Shown in pieces: positions 11,680 to 22,000 of a DNA stretch of 64,000 nucleotides. The stretch covers positions 248,001 through 312,000 of the forward strand of contig JAJEAA010000018.1 in NCBI GenBank assembly GCA_022824365.1, in the 5' to 3' direction. Under the pieces are notes generated by a model. That model made no database searches, had not been told where the DNA came from, and was given only the letters and a program-made list of their open reading frames with translations. The stretch's first letter is position 1; every line of letters begins with the position of its first letter. Position numbers and translations under genes: made by a program. This DNA comes from Anaerolineae bacterium. Lineage in GTDB: Bacteria; Chloroflexota; Anaerolineae; Aggregatilineales; Phototrophicaceae.

Positions 11680-13620
11680 ATGATGATGAGAGGCGGCGGC
11701 TGGTTCCGCTACTGGCATGGAGCCGACGCAACGACAAAACCGAACGTCACCCGGCGCTTGCTGCTGCGCGTGCTCGCTTATGCCAAACCTTACCGCCTGC
11801 AGATCGCCGGCATGCTTGGCGCAATCCTCTTAACAACCGGCCTCGGCCTGCTGAGCCCGCTCATCTTCCGCGAAATCATAGACTCGGCTCTGCCGGAAAA
11901 AGATCTGGGCAAGCTTAACTTGCTGGTCCTGGGCTTGCTCGCGATCCCCCTCGTCAGTGGCGGCATCCGCATCATTCAGCGCAAGCTCAACGTCTCCATC
12001 GGCGAAGGCGTCATCTACGACCTCCGCGTCTCGCTTTACCATCACCTGCAAAAGATGTCCCTGCGCTTCTTCACCAACACCAAATCCGGCGAGCTCATGA
12101 GCCGCCTCAACAACGATGTGGTCGGCGCCCAAAACGCCATAAGCAATACCATCGTCTCGCTTATCACGAACATCATCACCGTCATCGCCACCCTGGCTGT
12201 GATGATCAGCATGAAGTGGGAGCTGACCATACTCGGCATTCTGGTGCTGCCCCTTTTCATATTCTTCGCCCGCCGCCTGGGCGCTCGACTGAAAGAGATC
12301 GCCCGCGAGCAGATGAGCTATAACGCGCAAATGAACGCCATGATGAACGAGACCCTCGATATCAGCGGCGCGCTTCTCGTCAAGCTCTTCGGCCGCATCG
12401 ACGCCGAAGTCGAGCATTTTGAAAAACGCGCCGCCGATGTCCGCGATTCAGGCATCTTGCGCGCCGTCCTGGGCACGCAATTCTTCGTGCTCATTGGGCT
12501 GGTCAGCGTCGCCGGCACCGCCCTTGTCTACTGGATTGGCGGCATTCTGGTCATCCAGGACCAATTCACCATCGGCGATATCGTCGCCTTCGTCACCTAC
12601 CTCACCCAGCTCTACACGCCGCTGCAAGCCTTGACCAACGCCCCGGTCGATTTTGCCCAGTCCATCGTCAGCTTTGAGCGCGTCTTCGAAATCATCGACC
12701 TGCCGCTTGAGATCGAAGAGAAATCCGATGCCCTTCATCTCAGCGATGTTCGAGGCCAGCTGGCTTTCGCTGATGTCAGCTTCCGCTACGAAATTGACCG
12801 GCGTCAACTGCTCACCGATGTCGAGCGCGTCGGCCGCATGCACAGCGTCGCCGCCACTCGTTCCGGCGATCCTCGACAGCGCGGCAACGGCAACGCCGCC
12901 GGCGCCCCTGTGCATCAAGCGCGCGAATTGGCGCTGGACAAGCTGTCCTTCGAAATAGCTCCCGGGCAGTTGGTCGCCTTGGTCGGTCCCAGCGGCGCCG
13001 GCAAAACCACGCTGACCTACCTCATCCCTCGCCTTTACGACCCCAGCGACGGGCGCATCACCCTGGACGGGCATGACCTGCGCGACCTGACCTTGAGCGC
13101 CATGGCCGAGAACATCGGCATGGTCACGCAAGAGACCTACCTCTTCCATGACACCATCCGCACCAACCTGCTCTACGCCAAGCCCGATGCGACGCAAGCC
13201 GAAATCGAAGCGGCCGCCAAAGTCGCCCATATCCACGACTTCATCGCCGGGCTCCGCGATGGTTACGACTCCATCGTCGGCGAACGCGGTTATCGCTTGA
13301 GCGGCGGCGAAAAACAACGTATGGCGATTGCTCGCGTCGTTTTGAAAGACCCGCGCATCCTCGTCCTGGATGAAGCCACCAGCCACCTCGACAGTCAATC
13401 CGAGGCTCTGATTCAAGACGCCCTCAGCCATATCATGCGCGGCCGCACCAGCATCGTGATCGCCCATCGGCTAAGCACGATCCTCGCCGCCGACCTGATT
13501 CTCGTGCTCGATCGCGGCGCCATCGTCGAACGCGGCGCCCATGCGCAGTTGCTGCAAGAGGGCGGCTTGTACGCCAATCTCTACGAAACACAATTCAGCC
13601 AGCAGCGCCAACCGGCTTGA
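11680..13620 (+). CDS. ABC transporter, fused permease and ATPase (MsbA/MDR-like exporter)
   Basis: Six-TM region followed by Walker A GPSGAGKTT, signature LSGGEKQR, Walker B ILVLDEATSHLD, H-loop IAHRLST. Confidence 0.95.
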   Translation: MMMRGGGWFRYWHGADATTKPNVTRRLLLRVLAYAKPYRLQIAGMLGAILLTTGLGLLSPLIFREIIDSALPEKDLGKLNLLVLGLLAIPLVSGGIRIIQRKLNVSIGEGVIYDLRVSLYHHLQKMSLRFFTNTKSGELMSRLNNDVVGAQNAISNTIVSLITNIITVIATLAVMISMKWELTILGILVLPLFIFFARRLGARLKEIAREQMSYNAQMNAMMNETLDISGALLVKLFGRIDAEVEHFEKRAADVRDSGILRAVLGTQFFVLIGLVSVAGTALVYWIGGILVIQDQFTIGDIVAFVTYLTQLYTPLQALTNAPVDFAQSIVSFERVFEIIDLPLEIEEKSDALHLSDVRGQLAFADVSFRYEIDRRQLLTDVERVGRMHSVAATRSGDPRQRGNGNAAGAPVHQARELALDKLSFEIAPGQLVALVGPSGAGKTTLTYLIPRLYDPSDGRITLDGHDLRDLTLSAMAENIGMVTQETYLFHDTIRTNLLYAKPDATQAEIEAAAKVAHIHDFIAGLRDGYDSIVGERGYRLSGGEKQRMAIARVVLKDPRILVLDEATSHLDSQSEALIQDALSHIMRGRTSIVIAHRLSTILAADLILVLDRGAIVERGAHAQLLQEGGLYANLYETQFSQQRQPA

Positions 13621-13635
13621 TCCGGGATCAGGATC

Positions 13636-14406
13636 ATGCGCGCAACCATCACCCAACTGGACGCCAGCCGACTGGAATCCGAGTGGCGGCGGCTCATTGA
13701 CCACTTGTCCGAGAACAAGTCGCAATTCCTCCTTCTGCCGGAGATGTGCTTTGCGCCCTGGTTCTGCGCCGATCCCAAGCCGAACGAGGCTGTCTGGCAA
13801 GGCGCGGTCGCCGAGCACGAAAACTGGCTCGCCCGGCTGCCTGAACTCCCCGTTGACACAGTTGCTGGCACAGCCCCGCGAAACATCGGCTCCAAGCGCC
13901 ACAACATCGCTTACTTGTGGACGCGCCGCGGCGGACTGCGCTGGGCGCATGCCAAGACCTACCTGCCCAACGACGACGGCTATTGGGAAGCGAATTGGTA
14001 CGATCGCGCGCCGGTCGATTTCCAAGTGACTCAACACAAGCAACTGACGCTCGGCTTCATGATCTGCACCGAGATCTGGTTCTTGCAGCACGCTCGCGAA
14101 TATGCCAAGCGCGGCGCGCATCTGCTGCTCAATCCGCGCAGCACGCCCCGGCACACCAACGCCAAATGGCTGGCATGCGGGCAAACAGCCGCCGTCGTCT
14201 CCGGCGCGTTCTGCCTCTCTTCCAACCACGCCGGCGCCGTGCGCGGCCTGGACTTGGACGGCGCTGGCTGGCTCTGCGACCCCGATGGCGCCCTGCTCGC
14301 CACGACCAGCGATGAGACGCCTTTCGCCACCGTCGATATTGACCTGACCCTCGCCGACGCGGCCAAATCCACCTACCCCCGCTACGTGGACGACAGCCCG
14401 CTCTAA
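13636..14406 (+). CDS. Carbon-nitrogen hydrolase (nitrilase superfamily)
   Basis: LLLPEMCF (Glu), RWAHAKTYLPN (Lys), GFMICTEIWF (Cys): E-K-C catalytic pattern. Confidence 0.85.
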   Translation: MRATITQLDASRLESEWRRLIDHLSENKSQFLLLPEMCFAPWFCADPKPNEAVWQGAVAEHENWLARLPELPVDTVAGTAPRNIGSKRHNIAYLWTRRGGLRWAHAKTYLPNDDGYWEANWYDRAPVDFQVTQHKQLTLGFMICTEIWFLQHAREYAKRGAHLLLNPRSTPRHTNAKWLACGQTAAVVSGAFCLSSNHAGAVRGLDLDGAGWLCDPDGALLATTSDETPFATVDIDLTLADAAKSTYPRYVDDSPL

Positions 14407-14432
14407 GCGCCGTTTTCGGAATAGCCACAGTT

Positions 14433-14593
14433 TTGCCATCGAGTTCACAGAGTCAATTTGAGGGCGCAGAGTCTCCGGAACTTGCCGAGTCTCATCATCA
14501 TGCCGCCGCCCGAATATGGAACACGTCGCTCCCAACCACGTACTAACAGCGTTACTCTGTATACTCATTTCCCTCTGTGTCCTCGGTGGCTAA
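14433..14593. repeat. MITE-like intergenic repeat, copy 2
   Basis: TTGCCATCGAGTTCACAGAGTCAATTTGAGGGCGCAGAG ... CCCTCTGTGTCCTCGGTGGC; same ends as 6262-6430. Confidence 0.6.
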
Positions 14594-14690
14594 TTCTGTC
14601 TCAACTGCTCTGTGAAAGCGCCGCTCTCGCTGGACAATCTTCCCAGCCCTCTGCTACCATACGCTCCAGTCAACAGCAGCCGAGAATCAC

Positions 14691-15734
14691 ATGAGCTCCA
14701 AGCGCTTGATCGTCGGCCTGGGCAATCCTGGGCGGAAATACGAAAAGACCCGCCACAACATCGGCTTCCGCGTCATTGACGAACTGGCGGCGCGCTACAA
14801 GCTCGGCGCGGGCCGCAGCGAGAAACGCGCGCTTACCTGGAGCGGGCAAATCCAGGGCATTCCGATCAAACTCGCCAAGCCCATGACCTATATGAACCGC
14901 AGCGGCGAATCCCTGCGCCAGTTGATGGACTTCTACGACATCGCGCCGTCGAACTTGCTGGTCGTGCATGATGACCTGGACACGCCTTTTGGCATACTGC
15001 GCTTGCGCCAATCCGGCGGGCACGGCGGGCAGAACGGCCTGCGCAGCATCATCCAGCACCTCGGCGGCAAAGACTTCGCCCGCCTGCGTTTTGGCATCGG
15101 CCGGCCGCCCGGCAAGATGGATCCGGTCAATTACGTCCTCCAACCCTTCAAAGGCGACGATCTCATACGCGCCGATGAATTGGCGAGCCGCGCAGCCGAT
15201 GCTGTCGAGGTCTGGTTGAGCGCTGGCATCGAAGAAGCGATGACGCGCTTCAACGGCGATGCCAAGGCGTCGCAGCCCCCGCAGAAACCGCGCGATCTCG
15301 AAGCGCAACTCGCGGTCGCGGTCCGCGCGCAGGAATTGGCGCCCTCCGATCCCAAGCCGCTGATGAAACTCATCGCGCTGCAGAAGAAACTCGGACGCAT
15401 CGACGCCGCCGTCGCCAATCACCTTAAATTGGCGCGTCTGTACAAAAGCGCGGGCAAGCAGGAGCAAGCCATTGTCGAATTGGTGAAGGCGGTGTCCATC
15501 CGTCCCTCCCTGATCGCGGAACAGCGCGAAATCGCCGAATGGTATCTCGCGCGGGAAAATACGAAGCGCGCCGTGAACCGCTACCTCATCCTGGCGCAAC
15601 ACTTCCGCCAAACTGATAACCGGGCGGCGGCGCTGGAAGAAGTGGAGCGAGCGTTGGCGATCAATCCGCAGCATCCCAAAGCCCTGGATATGCGCCGATC
15701 CCTGCAGGAAGCGCTTGCGCCAGCCAAATCCTAA
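14691..15734 (+). CDS. pth: Peptidyl-tRNA hydrolase with C-terminal TPR-like extension
   Basis: RLIVGLGNPGRKYEKTRHNIGFRVIDELA..., KPMTYMNRSGES, VVHDDLDTPFG, GGHGGQNGLRSIIQHLG; followed by ~150 aa of helical TPR-like repeats. Confidence 0.92.
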   Translation: MSSKRLIVGLGNPGRKYEKTRHNIGFRVIDELAARYKLGAGRSEKRALTWSGQIQGIPIKLAKPMTYMNRSGESLRQLMDFYDIAPSNLLVVHDDLDTPFGILRLRQSGGHGGQNGLRSIIQHLGGKDFARLRFGIGRPPGKMDPVNYVLQPFKGDDLIRADELASRAADAVEVWLSAGIEEAMTRFNGDAKASQPPQKPRDLEAQLAVAVRAQELAPSDPKPLMKLIALQKKLGRIDAAVANHLKLARLYKSAGKQEQAIVELVKAVSIRPSLIAEQREIAEWYLARENTKRAVNRYLILAQHFRQTDNRAAALEEVERALAINPQHPKALDMRRSLQEALAPAKS

Positions 15735-15767
15735 TCTACTGATCACAGAAGCAAGCAGGAGCGTCAC

Positions 15768-16976
15768 ATGCAAGTAATCGCGCCCGAAGCCGTCGGCATG
15801 TCGGCTGAACGCCTGAATCGCATCAGCAACCGGCTGGGGGAATACATCGACAAGGACCAGGTCGCCGGCTTTGTCACGCTTGCGGCTCGCGATTCCGAAG
15901 TCGTTCATTTCGAGGCTTGCGGCTACCGCGATGCCGAAGCGCGCCGCCCGATGGAGAAGGATGCGATCTTCCGCATCTATAGCATGACCAAGCCGATCAC
16001 ATCGATCGCTTTGATGATGCTGCACGAAGAAGGCAAGTTCCAGCTTGTCGATCCCGTCAGCCGCTACATTAGCGCCTTCGGCAATACCAAGGTGCTCAGC
16101 GGCTATGACTATATGGGGCAGAAGCTGGTCGCGCAAAACCCGCCTATGAATATCCATCATCTGCTGACGCATACCGCCGGCTTGAGCTACGGCTTCCACT
16201 ATGATTCGCCGATCGACGACATGTATCGCGATTCGATCTTCCGCAGCGAAACCGCCTCCCTGGAAGAGAAGATCATCGGCATGGCGGCGCTTCCCCTGCG
16301 CTTCCAGCCCGGCAGCGCCTGGAATTACAGCATCGCCACCGATGTCTGCGGTTACCTGGTGCAGTTGCTCGCTGACATGCCCTTTGAAGACTTCCTGGCC
16401 GAGCGCATCTTCAAGCCGCTTGGCATGACCGACACCGCTTTCCATGCGCCGGCGGACAAGCTTGACCGCTTCGCCAAACTTTACCAGCACAATATCCAGG
16501 ACGGCAGCTTCCGCGAATACAAGGGCGCGCCGCATATCCCCTGGCATGACTACAGCAAGCCGGCCAGCGCGCCTTCCGGGGGCGGCGGCCTGGTCTCCAC
16601 CATGTCCGATTATTGGCAGTTCGCCAAAATGCTCTTGAACGAGGGCGAGGCGGACGATATCCGCATTATCGGGCGCAAGACCCTGGAATTCATGACGCGC
16701 AATCATATCAAGCCCGAACTCCTCCCCCTCGCGATCGGCTTTGCCCAGATACCGGGCCGGGGCTTCGGTCTGGGCTTCGATGTCATTATCGACGCCGCCC
16801 AGACCCGCGTGCTCAACTCGGATGGCAGCTATGGCTGGAGCGGCGCCGCCGCCACCAACTTCTGGGTCGACCCGCAGGAGCAGCTTGTCGGCATCATCAT
16901 GACGCAGCTGATGGACAACATGCTGTTTTTCCAGCAGGACTTTCGCGCGCTCGTCTATCAGTCGCTGGTGGACTAG
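15768..16976 (+). CDS. Serine hydrolase, class C beta-lactamase/esterase family
   Basis: IYSMTKPITSIALM (SxxK), YGFHYDSP and WNYSIATDV motifs. Confidence 0.88.
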   Translation: MQVIAPEAVGMSAERLNRISNRLGEYIDKDQVAGFVTLAARDSEVVHFEACGYRDAEARRPMEKDAIFRIYSMTKPITSIALMMLHEEGKFQLVDPVSRYISAFGNTKVLSGYDYMGQKLVAQNPPMNIHHLLTHTAGLSYGFHYDSPIDDMYRDSIFRSETASLEEKIIGMAALPLRFQPGSAWNYSIATDVCGYLVQLLADMPFEDFLAERIFKPLGMTDTAFHAPADKLDRFAKLYQHNIQDGSFREYKGAPHIPWHDYSKPASAPSGGGGLVSTMSDYWQFAKMLLNEGEADDIRIIGRKTLEFMTRNHIKPELLPLAIGFAQIPGRGFGLGFDVIIDAAQTRVLNSDGSYGWSGAAATNFWVDPQEQLVGIIMTQLMDNMLFFQQDFRALVYQSLVD

Positions 16977-18181
16977 GGACCGGCGAGCGCCGGAATGAGA
17001 TAGTCCCACAAGAATTGATAAGACTCGGCTTCCGTCGAATAGTCGCGCGGGTTCCCGCCGAAGCCGTGCGTCGTGACCATAACGAACTCAAGCGCTGGAA
17101 TGACGTGCAAGATCTGCCCGCCGGCGCCGAGCGCGGAATACATGTCGTATGTCCCGATGCGGTTGAGCCACCAGTAGTAGCCGTAGCCGGCGTAGTTGTT
17201 GCCGATGTCCACCTGCGGCGTCGTCGAGGCGACCACCCACCAGCCGGGAATCAACTGTTCGCCTTGCCAGTTGCCCTCGTCAAGGAAGAGCTGCCCAAAG
17301 CGCGCCACTTCGCGCGCCGTCATGCTCACGCTGTGCCCGCCGGTGAAATAGCCTTTGGGATCGACGCCCCAGAATTCCGCCTCGATGCCCAGCGGCTCTA
17401 AGAGATAGCGATGCGCGAATTCGCAGGTACTCATACTGGTCGCTTCGGTCAGCGCCGCCGACAGAACATGCGACGCGCCGGTGCTGTAATGAAACAGGGC
17501 GCCAGGCTCGCTGCTCACCGGCAAGCTGAGAATATCCGCCACCCAGTCCGAGCTGCGGTTGAGCAGGCGCTGACTTTCGTTCTCCCGCCAAGCCAAGCCA
17601 TGCGTCATCGTCAGCAGGTGCCGCAAGCGCAGGTCCTGCAGGCGCGGATCCTCGGCAGCCGCGAAATAGGCGGGCAAGTAATCGGCAACATGATCGTCCA
17701 CCGCCAGCATGAAGCCTTCGTTCAGGGCGATGCCGACGAGCGCGGAAAGAAAGCTCTTGGATACGCTGGCGACATTGTTGCTGTCGCTCCGGCTGCTGCC
17801 ATTGAAGTATTGCTCGTAGACGATAAAGCCGTTGCGCATCAGTATGAGCGACCGCCGCGTCGGCGATTCCGCCAACTGAGCCAAGCCCTCAGCCAGGATC
17901 GCCGAATCGAGGCCCTGCGCGTCCAACACCGAGATGCGCCAGAGGTCATCGTCCGTGAGATCGTCTTCGGCGGCGCCCCGCTGGTAAAAGCGCTGCTGGA
18001 TTCTACGGCGGCTCAGGTCGCAGGCGCCGATTTCGTCCGACTCCGATTGGGCAGCGGCGATGCCAAGGGATGTCATAAGCATCAGGCTGGCTAGCGCGGC
18101 GAAACGGCGCAAGTTCATATTCAAGCCTCCTATGCGCCTTCTCCCCTCAATGGATGGAGGAAGCAGTAATCTATAAAACAA
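16973..18181 (-). CDS. Secreted serine hydrolase, beta-lactamase family
   Basis: Signal-like N-terminus; SVSKSFLSALVG (SxxK), FHYSTGASHVLSAAL (YxT-like). Confidence 0.88.
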   Translation of the reverse strand: MFYRLLLPPSIEGRRRIGGLNMNLRRFAALASLMLMTSLGIAAAQSESDEIGACDLSRRRIQQRFYQRGAAEDDLTDDDLWRISVLDAQGLDSAILAEGLAQLAESPTRRSLILMRNGFIVYEQYFNGSSRSDSNNVASVSKSFLSALVGIALNEGFMLAVDDHVADYLPAYFAAAEDPRLQDLRLRHLLTMTHGLAWRENESQRLLNRSSDWVADILSLPVSSEPGALFHYSTGASHVLSAALTEATSMSTCEFAHRYLLEPLGIEAEFWGVDPKGYFTGGHSVSMTAREVARFGQLFLDEGNWQGEQLIPGWWVVASTTPQVDIGNNYAGYGYYWWLNRIGTYDMYSALGAGGQILHVIPALEFVMVTTHGFGGNPRDYSTEAESYQFLWDYLIPALAGP

Positions 18182-18567
18182 CTTAAAATCGATCTATATA
18201 GAACCAAGAAATTGTGATGAACTTGCAGATTTATGTCCAATAGCCAGCTATTATCCAGCCATTTCCCAGCCTTTTTCGTTACTTTGCCGTCTTTTTCCGC
18301 GACGGTTTTGGTCAGGCTGGCGTTGTCCCCAAGCGCTCGCAGCACGCGCTCGCCGCCGGTCATTTGTCGGCAAAACTTTTTTTGGCCATCTGGTCACCTG
18401 CGGCGCTGTCGCGCAGAAGCAAAAGCCAGTAAGTCGCGCGAAAAAGCGAGCCTTGCAAGGGCGGCCGATCTGATCGTCCGCTGCCGCTGCGACTTGTGCT
18501 TTCGGACGGCATAGTATGTCGCCCCTACAAGGCTTGATTGGCAGTGTGCCATGCTGGCGAGCTTTTT

Positions 18568-18620
18568 CTACCCCTCACCCCCCCCCCGGCCCCCTCTCCC
18601 CTTGTGGGAGAGGGGGAGCT
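18568..18620. repeat. GC-rich REP-like element with C10 homopolymer
   Basis: CTACCCCTCACCCCCCCCCCGGCCCCCTCTCCCCTTGTGGGAGAGGGGGAG. Confidence 0.6.
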
Positions 18621-19003
18621 AAACTTGGCGGAATTTGTAGTTTTTGGTTGAGTATCGTAAGGCTCTTGCCTTCAATCAGTTAAGCTGCGGTGATGTTTAG
18701 GTGTGCTTTACGTGAGAACTGCAGTACCTGACAAGCCTTACAGATCGTTGCTTTAGCGAAATTTTCATTCAATCACCGAGTTGCCATGAGCGAGCCTGCG
18801 CCAGCCGGGCGGCAATTCGGGAAGGAAATCAAGGCAGGCATTTTGGTCCTGGTTTCACGCTTGCTATGAGCGTATGCAGCGACTATTGAACGTATGTTCG
18901 CATATTGAAGCGATTCTGTCAAGGGAAGACCAGCCCATCTAGTCCTCTGACCGGCGCTTTGCTATACTGACGCCTTCCTGGTTGAGGGCAGAACAAGGCA
19001 ATC

Positions 19004-22000
19004 ATGTCGCAGAAACTGGCGGGTTTGCTGGACGCGTTACGAGACACAGCAGACTATCAGCGAATGCTGGAAGGGTTCTCGGCGCGGCAATCACATGCGG
19101 GCTTGAGCGTCGCGCGCTCTGCTCGGCCTTTTTTGCTGGCAGCTTTGGCGACGGACTGGCCGGGTCCACTAATCTACCTGACATCGGCCGCTCGCCGCGC
19201 CTACAATGTCAGCGAGCAACTGCCCCTTTGGCTGGACAAGCCTGAGCGGCTCTACCGCTTCGCCGAATCGTCAGCCCTCTTTTATGATCGAGCGCCTTGG
19301 GATCTCAACGTCATTCGCAATCGCATCGCGGCATTGTCCGCGTTGACTGACCCGCAAAAAGCGCATCAGCCAATAGTCGTCGCCTCTATGCGCGCGCTGA
19401 TGCAGAAGACCTTGCCGCTGGCAGATTTCCAACAAGCCACGATTGAAGTTTTGCAGGGCGAGCGGATTCAAATGGAGAGCTTAATCCTGCACTGGATCGG
19501 CATGGGTTATGAGCCGGCGCCACTGGTCATCGAGCCGGGCAGTTTCAGCCGGCGCGGCGGCATCCTCGATATTTTTCCGCTGGCGAGCGAGTATCCCCTG
19601 CGCATCGAATTTTTTGACGACGAGATAGACAGTCTGCGGCGCTTTGATCCGGCGGATCAGCGGAGCATCGGGCATGTGGGCTCGGCGAGGATCTGCCCGG
19701 CTCGCGAGGCGCTGCCGCGCTTGACAACGTCGCTTGGCGCGCGTCTGGAGCAGTGGGCGAAGGCGATAAGCAGCGACCCGGATGATTTGTCCAGCGCCGG
19801 CGCTGATATTGAGTCATTGAAGCAGGGCAGCGCCTTTCCTTGCCTGGAACATTATTTGCCATATCTCTACCAGCCAGCCAGCTTGCTCGATTACGCCGGC
19901 GAAGACGCTCTGATCCTCATTGAAGATCCGCAATTCCTGGAAGAAACAGCGCTGGAATCCGCCAGCGATGCCGAAGCAAATCGCGCCGAAGCCGAATCGA
20001 CCTATCAGATAGCGCCGGAACATCCGCTGCCGTATATGACCTGGTCTGAGTTGAAGACGCAGCTTGAATGTCACAGAACGGCGGCGGTATCCACTTTGAC
20101 CGAGTCTGAGTCTCCAACGCCGTTTAGGCCGGGCGAGCGCTTCGGCGGACAACTGCGCCTGATGCTCAACCACGCGCGGCGACATCTACGCCGTGGCGAC
20201 TCTGTCGTCATCATGACGGAACAGGTCGAGCGCCTGGAGAATCTGTGGTACGAGCAGGACGCTTCCAACATCATTCCGACGGTGAGCGTCATTGACGAGG
20301 TCCCGCAAGCCGGCACGTTGCGCTTCGTCCGCGGGGCGGCGGCGGAAGGCTGGTCGCTGCAGGGCTCGCAGGGTCCGATGCACTTCATCACCGACGCCGA
20401 GATTTTTGGCTGGACGCGTCCCGAGCCGCGACGCCGTCTCGAAAGCGCCGGGAAGGCGCGCGCCAAGCCAGCCGATACCAGCTATACCGACTGGCAAGAA
20501 GGCACTTATGTGGTGCATGTGGATTATGGCATCGGCAGATTCAAAGGCTTGCGCCACCGGAGCGTCAACAGCAGCGAGCGCGAATATCTGCTGGTCGAGT
20601 ACCGCGGCGAGGATACGATCTACGTGCCGATTCACCAAGCCGACCGTCTCTCGCGCTATGTCGGCGCCAAGGACAAAGCGCCCGTTCTGAACCAACTGGG
20701 CAAAGCCGATCAGTGGATCAAAGCGCGAGACAAGGCGCGGCGCAACGCTGAAGAAGAAGCGCGCGAGCTGCTCTCCATCTACAGCCGGCGGGCGTTAGCT
20801 ACTGGTCATGCCTTCAGCGCGGATTCGGCCTGGCAGCACGAGATGGAAGCCGGCTTTCCTTTCGTCGAGACGGAAGACCAACTGCGCGTGATCCAGGAAG
20901 TCAAAGCCGATATGAAGGACCGCAAGCCGATGGATCGCTTGATATGCGGCGATGTCGGTTTCGGCAAAACGGAAGTGGCTTTGCGCGCCGCGTTCAAGGC
21001 GGTGCAAGATGGCATGCAGGTGGCGGTGCTCGTGCCGACTACTGTGCTGGCTCAGCAGCACTATGATATTTTCCGCGGACGCCTGGCGGCTTTTCCCGTC
21101 GAGTTGGAAATGATGTCGCGCTTCCGCAACGCGCCGCAGCAGAAGCAGATCGTGGAGAAACTGGCCTCCGGCGAGATCGATATTGTCATCGGCACGCATC
21201 GTCTGCTGTCCAAAGATATTCGCTTCAAGAAACTTGGGCTGATGATTATCGACGAGGAGCAGCGCTTCGGCGTCAAGCACAAGGAGCATTTCAAGAAGTT
21301 GCGCTCGCGGATTGACATCTTGACGCTGACCGCCACGCCGATCCCGCGGACGCTGTATCTGAGTCTGAGCGGCATCCGCGATATCAGCATGATTCAGACG
21401 CCGCCGGAAGAGCGCTTGCCGGTGATTACGCAGGTCGGCGCTTGGGATGACCGGTTGAGCCGGCGCGCCATCATGCGCGAGTTGGAGCGAGGCGGGCAGG
21501 TCTTCGTGGTGCACAACCGCGTCAAGACCATACATGGCACGCGGGTCAAGCTTGAGCGGATAGTGCCGGAAGCTTCAATCGCGATCGCGCATGGGCAAAT
21601 GTCTCCGCGCGCGCTCGAAGCGGTCATGTCGGAGTTTTCCCGGGGCGAGTATGATATTCTGTTATCGACGTCAATCATAGAGAATGGCATCGATATGCCA
21701 CGGGTCAACACTTTGATCGTTGATCGGGCGGATTACTTCGGGGTGGCGCAGTTGTATCAGCTTCGGGGGCGTGTGGGGCGTTCGGCGCAGCAAGCCTATG
21801 CCTACTTCTTTCACGACCGCGGCACACTCACGAAAGAGGCGCGGACTCGGCTGGAAACCCTGGCGGAGAATACGCAGCTGGGCGGGGGTTTTCAAATCGC
21901 GATCCGTGATCTGGAGATGCGCGGCAGCGGCGATATTCTCAGCATGCGGCAATCCGGTCATATCGCCAGCGTCGGCTTGCATCTCTATAGTGAGATGCTG

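Noticed and set aside
12448-13467. 339-aa minus ORF
   Set aside because: Antisense to the ABC transporter, low-complexity Gly/Asp composition.
14670-17009. 779-aa minus ORF
   Set aside because: Antisense to pth and a serine hydrolase, both with clear motifs; produced by high-GC codon bias (few antisense stops).
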